A DNA stretch of 64,000 bases, taken from Stenopsyche tienmushanensis (lineage: Eukaryota; Arthropoda; Insecta; Trichoptera; Stenopsychidae). Below the pieces are notes generated by a model. That model had not been told where the DNA came from. It did no database searches and was given only the letters and a program-made list of their open reading frames with translations. Within the stretch, counting starts at the first letter, position 1, and every line of letters begins with the position of its first letter. Where the stretch lies: the NCBI GenBank assembly GCA_008973525.1, contig WACJ01000404.1, forward strand, positions 558,001 through 622,000. The letters run 5' to 3'. Positions 12,713 through 23,800 of this stretch are shown piece by piece. Made by a program: the position numbers and the translations under genes.

Positions 12713-13566
12713 TTAGGATGTCCCATAAGTTTCTTTCAAAAAATTTATTGAATAATATATTATCCATTCTGTTCTATTACATTTCTCCATCTCTCCAGAA
12801 GCCTCATAATGCCTTCTTGCTAAAATTTCCCAGGTTTGTTGGCAAAATATTGATCAATGTACATTTTTATATCATTTTTTGAATTGAAATTTTTACCACG
12901 TAAAGAATTTTTCAATGAAAGAAATAAATAAAAATCTGGAGGGGCAATGTCCGAAGACTATGGAGGATGAGGCAAAACATCCCAGTTAAATGATAATAAT
13001 TTATTTTCGACGAGCAAAGACACATAAAGCCTGGCGTTATCGTGATGAAAAACAACGCCTCGTCTGTTCGCTAATTCAGTTCGTTTTCTGGCTATTGCAT
13101 CCTTTAGATTGTCTAGTTGGAAACAATATTTTGTTGATAATAAACTAACCCCTTCCAGTCCCACCAAATGCATAGCAAAACTTTTTTTTGATATAGGCCA
13201 GGTTTATCTACAGTTAAAGCTTCTGTACCCTTGGTCCAAGACCGTTTACGTTGGATATTCTCAAAGAGTATCCAACTTTCATCTCCAGTGACAAGTCTCT
13301 TTTAAAAAGGTTGGCTTTTATGTCGTTGGAGAAGAAGATCGCATGTTGAAATACGCTGAAGTTTATTTGAGTCTGTCAGTTCATGAGGAAGCCACACATC
13401 TGAACGATTGATGTAGCCCAATTTTATCAGATGATTATGGACGGATGTTCGTGGAATTTCTAACTTGCTAGCCATTTCGCGAACAGTATATCGTGGGTTT
13501 TCTTCAACCATGGCTATGATTAGATCTATGTTCATTTGCGAAAGAAACTTATGGGACAAACCAATA
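12713..13566 (-). mobile_element. Mariner element, ~850 bp, internally deleted
   Basis: Both ends carry an inverted repeat. The left reads TGTCCCATAAGTTTCTTTC (12719-12737) and the right is its complement, GAAAGAAACTTATGGGACA (13540-13558), with less perfect outer bases next to TA-containing flanks. Between them lies a minus-strand mariner transposase relic. Full mariners are about 1.3 kb, so this copy has lost several hundred bases, chiefly from the 5' coding end. It sits in the presumed intron downstream of the 14026 exon and is not expected to be active. Confidence 0.85.
12740..13535 (-). pseudogene. Mariner transposase relic, DD34D type
   Basis: The readable part starts within an N-terminal helix-turn-helix region (IIAMVEENPRYTVREMASKL), continues through LIKLGYINRSDVWLPHEL, then changes frame and shows TGDESWILFENIQRKRSW, CIWWDWKGLVYY, FHHDNAR and WDVLPHPP. 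The catalytic aspartates are visible in GDES (near 13281), DNAR (near 13040) and APPD (near 12935). Thirty-four residues separate the second and third, the mariner spacing. A stop interrupts the run just after HPP, and further stops and frameshifts are present. The first DNA-binding helix-turn-helix, roughly 60 residues, is absent: the coding part starts almost inside the terminal repeat. Confidence 0.85.
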
Positions 13567-14025
13567 TATTAAATGTTTTCATATGAAATGTCCGATTTTC
13601 AGTTATTTTATTTGGACCATGGAGTGATTAAATATGTTTACAACCCTTATAAAATATAGAAAATTCCAACGTATATATTTTTTTATAATATTATTTTTTT
13701 ATAATTGCTGATATAAAATGTATTTGGAATGATAAACGTAGATTATGATGGTAATAGGTAATTCACGAATTCCACAAGTCATCAGCGTGTTGTTAGAACT
13801 ATTTTTATAATATTGATCGTTAACAATTATAGAACCAATTATATGTGCTTCATAATATTTCAATAGGGGATGAAGATTTTACGTTCAAATAAATTTTGTC
13901 GATGAGCATTTCACATATATTTGTATCGCATTGTGCTCGATAAAAATAAGGTTACGCCACTTCTCCACAGGAATATTACAAAGTCGAAACATCAAGCAAA
14001 ATTCAATTTGTAAAAAAATACTCAC

Positions 14026-14091
14026 TCTCGTTCTGCCTCTGGTGCCACCCTGAAAGCTTCCGTCTGCCCCGCCATACCCTCGCCCCGGAAA
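14026..14091 (-). CDS. mmd: ADAM-family metalloprotease (mmd-like), short glycine/arginine-rich prodomain exon
   Basis: A 66-bp exon of exactly 22 codons, phase 0 at both ends. The acceptor is a T-rich tract with CTGTTTCAG ending at 14092 and the donor is GAGA|GTGAGT. The phase fits the preceding exon, which ends on a codon boundary. It encodes FPGRGYGGADGSFQGG followed by TRGRTR, a basic, glycine-rich linker. From family knowledge a histidine/arginine-rich stretch and the rest of the propeptide would follow in the next exon. I could not find that next exon between 1 and 14025, so it probably lies outside the window. The block is GC-rich inside AT-rich intron. Being so short, it could be alternatively spliced without breaking frame. 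Confidence 0.7.
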
Positions 14092-14699
14092 CTGAAACAG
14101 ATTGAATAAAAATATTAATAAAATGATTTATTTTTATAAAATTTTGAAATAATAAATATACTCATTCTCAATCGACGAATAAAAAATATCATGTCCTTCG
14201 CTTCGTTGATTTGAGAGGTTGGTCGACTAAAATGTATACCCTGGGCATTTCCTATTTTAATACCATCCAAATCAGGGTGATTATTTACTTGAAGGGTTTT
14301 ATTATTGTTGTTGAAGTCAGTCATTCCGCTATTGGGATGGCGATGCTTTGTTATTTTGCAGAATATAAATTTCTGCAAGGATGACCACAGGCCTTCAAAA
14401 AATAATTACCTGTATTGAATTGTTTGCCGAGTTTGGCCTGCTGGATTAAGAGATTGTTTTGCTGAACAAGCGTACGTTTAATGACGTCAATGAATGTCAA
14501 TTTTTTTCCAAAAAAATCGTATTTTTTTGATATTCATTATTAACTATGGCGTTGCAGTCACAGAATAAATAATTCTAATAAAAGAAATACTGAAATTAAT
14601 TTTCTTTCTGGGAAAAGTATAAATTTTATTTTATTGATTTTATTATAAATATGAATAAAAATTAAAAAATGATTTTTATATATAAGATCTATTATAAAT

Positions 14700-14890
14700 T
14701 AATTGTACTATACCTATTTTATTTGAAAAAGTGCAAACAATAAGTTGGCAAAGTTTTATCGCAATCGAATAAACGGTATGACAGCTCATAAAATACGAAC
14801 AAACAAATTTTTATTTATATAACGGCCTATATAACGGTATGGCCGCGCATTAAATACGAACAAACAGAGATTCATTTTTATATATAAGAT
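14700..14890 (-). repeat. Repeat D, inverted second locus, one full and one partial unit
   Basis: Read on the minus strand, GTTTGTTCGTATTTTATGAG, CATACCGTTTATTCGATTGC, GATAAAACTTTGCCAACTTA and ATAGGTATAGTACAATTAA match the second unit at 27631 closely. A truncated unit (GTTTGTTCGTATTTAATGCG) lies beside it. Confidence 0.75.
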
Positions 14891-15070
14891 GAGAGGATGT
14901 GGCTTTTATGTGTCTCAAGCAAATTGTAATCTATTTTGGTGCCTTTTAGAAGTAAATTTATATTTGATTGTTATTCAAAGACGCACTGGTGTGTCTATCG
15001 ATAGAAACTGAAAGGCGCAAATATGCGTGACGTAACGGGTACGATTGCTAATAAGCACAACACAGCTTAA

Positions 15071-15402
15071 CACTTTGACGCACACAACCGTCAAATCCCG
15101 TCATGCGTCAGCAGATGATATATCCTTATTGCACCAGATAAATATAAGCATACCGTCTTCGCGGATAATTAAAATCTTATCTCACATCGACGAAACTCAT
15201 AAAAACGATAACAAACTTTATTGGCTCAAAGACTTTCAAGCTTATCTTAATAAGATAAATCAATTTTGGTGAATAATTCGATTTTTGCGATACATTGACT
15301 TGGAGTACATATATATTACATATAAGCACCAATTACTGAAGTATTAAAATTTGTATGTACTTATTGACAATAATCGTTGTTACAGACGTGTGCGTCAAAC
15401 TG
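15071..15402. mobile_element. piggyBac-type MITE, 332 bp, flanked by TTAA
   Basis: Left end CACTTTGACGCACAC (15071-15085) and right end, read inward, CAGTTTGACGCACAC (complement of 15388-15402) differ at one base in 15. Each abuts TTAA (15067-15070 and 15403-15406), the exact target that piggyBac elements duplicate. No transposase is encoded. A 75-codon open frame that starts just outside the left end and runs into the element is a chance ORF. It lies in the 14-35 kb intron close to the 14026 exon. Confidence 0.85.
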
Positions 15403-15486
15403 TTAAAAATATTGCTATGTCTGAATTATAAAAACTATTGCTATACAGTTAGGTGTCTAACAAATCTGTCAGCAGAGATTTTAGAA

Positions 15487-15513
15487 AGACGTAGCCCGAC
15501 GGGAATGTGTTAA
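15487..15513 (-). mobile_element. Possible isolated piggyBac-type terminus
   Basis: Read on the minus strand this is TTAACACATTCCCGTCGGGC followed by TACGTC. That is a TTAA followed by a GC-rich end typical of piggyBac-like elements, and it starts TTAACAC like the neighbouring MITE. No matching partner end was found, so it may be a solo end or an outer copy of a nested pair. Confidence 0.3.
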
Positions 15514-16087
15514 TTTATCAGCTACAGATCATTTCATACGAGCTTTTTCTAGGGATAGAAGATGTTCATGCATTTTGAAATTTTTGATTTTTTGAAATAA
15601 TGTGGTTCAGCCATATTGATTGATCGTCCCAGTGTCAGTTTCTTAAAATTAGTAAATCTGGTTAAATCTGAATTAAAACAATCGATGATCAATGATTAAT
15701 CAATGGATTTAACGCTCGATATCATTTACAATTAAGAATTTATTCAATCAGTCATGATTTAAACAGAGCAAATTGTGTACAAGATGCTGTAGTATTTTCA
15801 CAGATAAATGCAAAATTTTATTATATTTATCAAAGCATTATATACCGAGGCTCTGTATTACCATATCTCCTAAGATATTTACTGACTCTTCGAATGAAAA
15901 CACGTATTCTTAGACAAACTAAAATGTTATTGCAAAGATGCTTCAAACGTCTCATTAATTACGGCTAGGTTTCGCCAAGAACAACACGCTTTGTTTTCGG
16001 CAAATTATTTATATTTTCGCTGGTTCCATGAAGTTTGAGAACCACCAACGGTACTTGAATATACAGCAAAGCGAATGTTTATAATTA

Positions 16088-16724
16088 ATTTGCATATTTT
16101 ATTTACCCTGCTACGGATAGTCCAATGACTAGGTTATCTGATGATAGAGCGAGCTTTGCCATAACAAACAACTCGACGTGAAGTTTCCTTGTTACGCGGC
16201 TCAATGATGCAGATTTATATGAAAATGCATACGAATTTGCATAATAAAAATGTTTTGTTGTCATCGTGTCAAACGAGTTAATTTAAACCAATTAACATGC
16301 CGGATAATCTCGTTAAAACGTCCTACTAACAGTTACATGACTATATATCCCGTTAATTTATTCTACGTATAATTAAATACATCAGTAAGTTAAAGTTAAG
16401 CTTAATATGTAAAGAAATATTGAATACGTGGTATTCATAGTCATTAAACGTCTTCCTTACCAACTAATCCTTCAGCGTGCATATTGATGTTATAAGGCAT
16501 GCTTGGATCCGTAGCATATATTTCTATATAGATTTGTATATTAATCGAAATAAATCTAAATCGATCTATTGGATGATATCAACCCATAGAAATTGACATT
16601 AAATCACATTTCGCAGCTCAAAAATGCGCATCGAAATGTGGCACATATGCAAATATAAAAATGGTAATAAACAAGATAATGCAATTAACACGTCCGAATG
16701 CGTCGGAGGATTGGCGATGCAAAT
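16088..16724. promoter_or_regulatory. Cluster of four perfect POU octamers
   Basis: ATTTGCAT or its complement occurs at 16088-16095, 16235-16242, 16647-16654 and 16717-16724, with several TAATTA-type homeodomain cores between. This is the densest group in the window and lies in the 14-35 kb intron. Enhancer function is inferred from motif clustering only. Confidence 0.25.
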
Positions 16725-17133
16725 TGCATTAGTGTATGCATTTCATAAAGCGTGACTGGACGAGTTTAGTACATCGTTGAATGCAGTTTTTAACATCCTG
16801 TGCCTGTGTAGCCTTTTTATTTGATTTTGACCCGATTGAATGCGGCCGCAAGCTGCAGATATTTTAATTCTTAATATGAAAGCTCTGGAGTTGTAACTCG
16901 CATGGGGATTTTCGTGCGCGATTCGTCGGAGTGCAATTGAATTTGCGCGCATGCGCCTTATTGTTGCACAATATGGCGCTCGATGCAAGACCTCCGTCTG
17001 ATAAATCAATTTATTCGAATCGAATTTTCAAAGCAAAGATACACAAATGTTTATTCACAAATAGAAAATCTATTAATGAAAGATTCATGAATAGATTACA
17101 TAATTTATGTCTTGTTTTTTAGAAAAAACCTAT

Positions 17134-17500
17134 TTTAAGGAGTTATCTCACTCTTTCACGTCAAAAAAATCTTTTTTTTAAATTCCATTTTTCAAAAGTA
17201 AATATCTCAAAGAATGTTGTTTATAATTTTGGTGAAGAAATTCAGATTATTTCAGTGCTTTACAGCTAATTTGCGAAATGCGTTCAGAGCAATCACTCCG
17301 TCCAGATTGCGCCCCAATGGTTCTGAGACCGCCGCGGTCGCAGACTTGCCCCTATACTTACTTTTGCTTGCAGGCCAGAGGATCTTGTTGGGGACCTTTC
17401 TTATCTTTGTTCTAGCAAGGGAGCAAATTAAGTCAAAAAATGTTAACACAGTTTTAAAAAAGGCGAATAAGCAAGTGGAGAATAAGGGCACAAAAAGAAA
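17134..17500 (+). repeat. Repeat B, copy 1
   Basis: It shares long stretches with 35062-35384: AAAGAATGTTGT, TTTTGGTGAAGAAATTCA, CTTTACAGCTAATTTGCG, GCAGGCCAGAG, AGGGAGCAAATTAAGT and GCGAATAAGCAAGTGG. This copy has about 50 extra bases at 17299-17350 that copy 2 lacks. Open frames of 132 and 92 codons over it are not conserved with copy 2. The class is unknown. Confidence 0.8.
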
Positions 17501-17724
17501 GAGCTCTATACGGAGTGCTTCGAAATTCAAACAACTAAATAATGAATTGATAAAATATTTATATAACTATTATTGTTTAGTTATTCGCCGACATACTCAA
17601 TATAAAATATGAGAAAAGCTATTTGACCTATATTCTATCATACAATTTCGACTGATGAAGCCTCTCAGCATTCACACTGTCCGAAAGGCGCAGATTTTCG
17701 GTGCTAATGGGAGAAACATGCAAC

Positions 17725-17840
17725 TAGGGAATCCAATCCCGGGATCCCGGACAGTTTTAGGTACTTAAGAATCCCGGGATTAGAAAATGTAATCCCGAAA
17801 ATCCCGGGATTGAAATTTTGGCTCGGGATTGGATTCCCTA
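17725..17840. mobile_element. hAT-type mini-MITE, 116 bp, perfect terminal repeats and 8-bp duplication
   Basis: The ends are TAGGGAATCCAATCCCG and its exact complement, a perfect 17-bp inverted repeat. The flanks CATGCAAC at 17717-17724 and 17841-17848 are identical. TAGGG ends with an 8-bp duplication fit the Ac-like branch of hAT. The interior is built almost entirely from CCCGGGATT/AATCCCGGG units, so either strand can fold on itself. There is no coding sequence. Identical ends and flanks point to recent mobility. Confidence 0.9.
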
Positions 17841-17848
17841 CATGCAAC

Positions 17849-20800
17849 TATAAGATCGTTATATTAATACAAGCATCCTCCCGCTCTCAAAGAGTAAGTT
17901 TAGTAATTATTAATACCCATTTATGAAGAATTATCGTCTGATGATTTACTGGAAAGATGCTTTGGTTCAAATACCCAAAATAACAATAAGAGTTTCAACG
18001 CGTATAGTCTTTGGTACCGAAACATATTTTTGTGGCAAAAATCCTGTAAATCACGACATATACTGCAGCTTCCATTTTTAACGAAGAATTTGAACATATT
18101 TTAAGAATAATAGTCGTCATAGGGATCAAAATCGGTTCAGATACTTTACACGCCTTGCTAACCGCCGAGACTAAAAATCTTCTAAAAAAGCTAGAACAAC
18201 TCACAAAGATGACAGATCAGCCAAAAAAGCAAAGCTGAGATAGCTGAATGATTGTTTTATGAAGCTGAAATTGCTGATTAGTAGTATGTTGTACCACATG
18301 AAATTGCCAATTGAATATTTTTTCATTATTTGATTTATTTATGGAATGAATGCTTTTATACATTACCATGCAATATACATCGATGCAAAATATTTTTGAA
18401 TTAAATTTTTAGAGTTCCCTTGAGCCACATCGTTTGACTTGCTCATGATAGCCAGAGACAATTACTTGCAAATTTCAACCCTGTTTTTCAGACATAGTGC
18501 TGGAAACTGTTTGGAATATTCTAAACCTGCCATGGTAAAAAATTGGCATGATCCCTTGTACGATTTCAGCTGAAAAGAGTGAGCAATAAATATGCAAATT
18601 TTCTATGCTGATAAGCCGGGGCCAATTTTTCTCAACGCAATCATTGTGTATGATTTACCCCTGAACGCTCCCGTACTCGCTTTATTATTCACTGCTTTTT
18701 TCCCGGGGCCGAAGCACAGATAGGAAATCCTTTCTTTCGGCATTCACTGTCGGTACATGTGACTGCTATATTGATTTATACAACCGAAAGGCGAGCCATA
18801 TTTTCATATTCACGTCATAAATCACTGGCTGCGCTCCGGATATTCTTATTTCACCGTCCGCCGCCTCTATGTGGCGTCTCGACTTCTCGAAAACTCCTCA
18901 TGAGGAGGATGTCCCACTTCCAGGAGGGCGAGACGCAAAGAAAATTCGGCACGGAACATCCAGCGGAAAACTGGAAAAGTTTTACAGATAGCTCTGAGAT
19001 GCGCCTTCAAGTAATGTGATTCAACAACGTTTTCGGTGTTGGCGCGCGGAGCCGTTTTGGATGCTTGTGTAACACTCGAAAATTGCCGCTGAAACGCTTT
19101 TAAATTATAGGTTTAACTGGGAAAAAAAGTGGGATTTCTGGGAAAAATTCTGGCTAAATTGAAAACAAACTGAAAGACTTACAGCGAAACATTGCACGAT
19201 AAGATCAAGCCGGAAATTTGATTGACAGATGTGAATGGTTTCATGTGGAAGAACAAAAATACGATTGAAAAATTTGACCTTTTAAAATGTGACAAAGCTT
19301 AAAAATATTTTTCCCATCTATTTCATTCAAACTATAGTTGTTTTTGTGTTTGTCAATAATTTTCATAGTGCATTTTGCTTCGTTTTTATAACATATTAAT
19401 ACTTTTTATTTAGTAGGAAGATATTCATGGTTGAGCATATTTCAAGTATTTTTAAAGTTTTCATCATTAAAGTCATTAAAAGCACAACTTTATAATTTAT
19501 AGATAAGATAATCATTGCGCTGGATTTTAAATAAATTTGAAAATTAATAATTTTGGGATGAAATACTCTCATAACTTAATTTATCAAAAAGCACCATCGC
19601 TATTGAATGCAAAAAATATGATTCAAATTCAGTTCAATATTTAAGCCCAATCGAGCCAATTGAAAATAGAGTTTTAGAAGTCTATAGAAGAAGAAGGCTT
19701 CAATGATATAAATGTCGAGGATATTCAAGAATTACTGTTGGAAGATTGGATCAATGGAGGAAATTTGGTGGAAATGGCATTTGGGATAACCCAAAATTCA
19801 GTGGAAGAGATTTTTAATTGATAGTAATGAATAAAACTATCCATTTTTAAAATGTTTCATCCATTATCAAAATCAATACAGCAACTCGATCATCTTGGAT
19901 TCAAATCTACAAGAGGTGTTGCTGGTGACAATATTTTTAAGGAATATATATTTGCTATGAAAAACTATCTCAAGATGGTTGATAATTGTTCCATAAAAGG
20001 GATTGCTAAAAGTCATCCCTCAAAAAAAATAATACAATTGTTCTTCGAAAAAAGTATAGTTATTGTTTTGATTCGTGCTTAATATGATATTTCACTGTGC
20101 CAATTAAAGCGTTTATTTGTATATTAATCACTGAAAATCCCTGATACTTTTGTATCTTAAAACTAATGTGAAAATAAATATATAGCCTGTTAATTTCGCA
20201 ATGATTCGATGGTGGTTGTGTTTAAACTTTGCTTTGAATTAAATATGCAAGAGGGTTGAAACTTAAATCGGAATGCTTGCAAGCCGACAACGATCCCATC
20301 ATGGTAGTTATCCAAGTCGTTCGTCCAAAAGGTCCTGCAAGCTGCCCTTAATCATCCAATTTAGTTTGTATCAGATAAAATGAAACATTTGAACATTCGG
20401 GCTTATTAACAAGGCACTTACTCAATTCTGAGCGATAGTGGACTGTCTTGCGGCAGGATAACATTGAAGCGGTAATCCATTTACGGTGTTAAATGCTGCC
20501 ATTTAGGGCCCTTCCAAGCGGCTAAATCGCCTGGTGCTCACACCTGCCCACCTTCGGCCCAGACAACGGATATAGAGGATTCAGGATCTAGCAAGACAGA
20601 GTGTGCTCGGTTCCGTCTCAATTATTCAACCTGTCATAGAATATACCCCGAGCCGACTATGGGCTAAACCGACCAAAGCCAACCCATAAAAATACAAAAG
20701 TCGAGTGAAAAAATACCTCCTATATACCACACCAATTCTAAAACATACAGGGCAACTAATAAAATATAATGAAATAATACGAAAACATGTATTCTAGACA

Positions 20801-23800
20801 TTTTTACTAATTCACTAATCATTTCAGTTGAATGGATTCTTCTTGTAGATGTTTGTAACATTGGAAAGATAATTTCATTGAGTTCGTCTCTGCCAAGCTT
20901 AAAGACTCAAGCATTGCACACGTTTATTAGACCCAATTTGATCGGAGCAATTTTCAAGAAAGTTCAATCATATAGTTGATAATGACAAAATACTGATTTC
21001 AAATCATCATTAGAAATAGCAGATACATTTGCCTGACACGTATTGAAGAAATTTCCATCGACTTTCATTGCTTAACTGTGTTAAAAATAATTATTTTCAG
21101 GGTTTATATAAAGTTTTCTCATCTATATCATCTAACAATAATTATTATGATCCACGCCATCGAATCTCAAATCGTATTATAGGTATTTATATTATTTCAT
21201 AGTTAATTAATAATTTGAAATAAATATTGATTCAAAAGTGTCTTTAAAGTTGTATTAAATTTCTCTCGTTTGATACAAATGCATTCATTCTTAAGCCGTT
21301 CAAAGCTTAATGAAGAGATATTTATTCTCGAAAGGGGTTGAAAATAACAAGAACGCGCTTCGCGCCATTATGGCCAGAATACATGGTATTGTTAGAGCTG
21401 TCTCTTATTTGTAGCACAAATTTAAGTTTTCCTCCTAAGACGTATCTGCACGTTCGAGGCAAACATTTTCACCTCAACGAGATTGAAGTAACTTGGTGTT
21501 AAGATTTCGCAAGTTTAACTTTGGCGATGCAGATGAGAAGCGCTAGGAGAGCATAACGTAATTTGGCTTCTAGAAAAGCCAGTCGGTCGTTACACTATTC
21601 ATGCATGTCAGAAGTACAAATGCAATGGTGTTCTGCTGCTGGGTAATGAATTTTATTTAAGCAAGTACCGAGTGCATAAAAAAGCTGCGAAACTAGGAAT
21701 AGAAAATAGGAGCATAGAGGCGCCTTCAGTGAAATTGAGATAAATGCTAAATTTCCGAGCTGCAGACAGAAACTACATATTTACATAAAAATGGAGAAAC
21801 TCGCTTATGCTGCTCGCTTTAAAATGAAATAGGAAAGAATTTTCAGATTTGAACAGTTTTCAGACTATCTAAAAGCTTGCAAAAACACTTTTTTCAGAGC
21901 GTTTCGCTAGAAAATAGCCTGAGAAAAATGGGCATCTTTCATAAAATGACAATTATGAAATGTACAAGCGTTAGTGGAATTTTTGCATTAAATCTGCAAG
22001 ACTACGCGATTTAATTGGCTTTGTTAGCAGGGGCGTTTGAGACTAATTTTAAATTTGCTAGACCGACATTTTCTATGGCATTCTTTTAACTAATTTTAAA
22101 AATGAACACAATTAACCATAACGAGCAAATTAGTAACCGTGAAAAACATGCTGAAATCCTTCCAATAGAAAAATTATTTTAATAAAGGCTTTGTAGCATT
22201 TTCAACATTATGTTTCATTTACATTTATATAAAGTATATGCATGAATGTAATTGAGCTTTGTTTTACAAGAAAGTCTCTTTATCTTTATTAACAAGCGTA
22301 ACAACATACTGTAACGATAAATATAATCGTTAAATAATCACTATTTCAGCTGAATTTTGAATTATTTTGATTGGGGACATTGGTGTTATGGATTAATATA
22401 GTAGTTGGATTTGGGTTGGGTTTCATATTTATATTTGATAATAATATTTGCTTTTTTTGCATTTTTTAATGTTGATGAGAAGTAAACAGTTTATGATAAT
22501 TTTAAGCGTTAATAATGGTGACTGTCTGGAAAGGATATACCCTAAACTCGATTTAACCCCCGATAGTCCCTGGTGGTCAATGATACGAGATGATCAAGAA
22601 TTCATCCACTTTAAATTACCCATCCTAAACGAAACAGTCTAAGCAGAAGTGTATTGTAATCAATTAGAAAGCCTCGATAAGAAACTCGATCTTAAATTCG
22701 AATTTGATCGAAAAACGATTATTGGGGTTTATTGGTGGTAAGAAGGCTTAAAAATATATTGTTATTGACTCTAAGTAAAATTTCATCTTTTTCAATTTTT
22801 AAACCAGATATTACCCCAACGATGATTTAAATAGATATTTTTGTATTGGAAGAGTATAAAATATTTTTTTTGTATTGTACTCGATGAATAAAAGGGGCAT
22901 CACTGAAAATGTAATAAAGGCAAAGCGCAAAATACGAGGGATCGAATTTAATGAACAATTAGGGTTTTTCGACACAAATCATTGAATGGCGAATATGTTG
23001 AAAAATTATTCAGCAAACGTCAGTTGCCAAGCCTCCATTTTACGGATCATTTCTCCGTAATGGCGTTTTATAATCTATCATAAAAAAACCCTATTGTATG
23101 AGGAACTATTGATTGACAGCCAGCGAGCAGTAAAAGAGTTTCCGTTTGACTGGCGCTTGCACTGGACTAGCCCCTGTCAAAAAAGGTCAGGACCTTTTAA
23201 TTTTGAAAAACAATAAAGCGAATCAAATAATACAGTTGCAATAGATATATTTGTAAAATACCGGCCTAAATAATATATAGGAATGGAAAAGATTAGCACG
23301 AATATTACGTATGAATGGAGGTCGTGCATATAGCGAACTCCATAATCGCTGGCTTAAGATAATGTTTAAATATGCAGGTGCAGTGGAAGATCTCGGAGGC
23401 AAATAGGGGTGGAAGGCTTTTAGTTAGTAAGAGACACCAGCCGGTGATCTTATGTGGTAATATGGAGATATCATGGTGGTACACCGTAATGGGTCTGCGG
23501 TCGTGCCATTTGCTTGCATGCATCTTTGCTGAAAGCGAATGCAAACTGCATATTATGATGCAAACGTTTATTGTATAGAGGATCGGATACTTCCGGTAGC
23601 TGCTGCGTATTAGCCCTAAATGGATTTAAAATTAACGTTGACGGTTTGAGTTGAACTTAAAGTGCATTTGGAGCCACTTGCCTTACTGTATACTGAATGA
23701 AATTAGTCGATAAATGTCTTAACAATTGTTTGGGTGATATTGCATCATAGACAAGGAATTAAGAAAATATTAAAACATGGAATACGAAAGCTTTAGTTCA

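Noticed and set aside
1..14025. Search for the next ADAM exon (rest of propeptide, catalytic domain)
   Set aside because: No block with a fitting phase-0 acceptor and propeptide or zinc-binding motifs was seen by eye.
15045..15272. 75-codon ORF near the piggyBac MITE
   Set aside because: It begins outside the element and crosses its left end, so it cannot be an element gene.
17214..17612. 132-codon ORF
   Set aside because: It overlaps repeat B copy 1, and copy 2 has stops and a ~50-bp gap in the same place.
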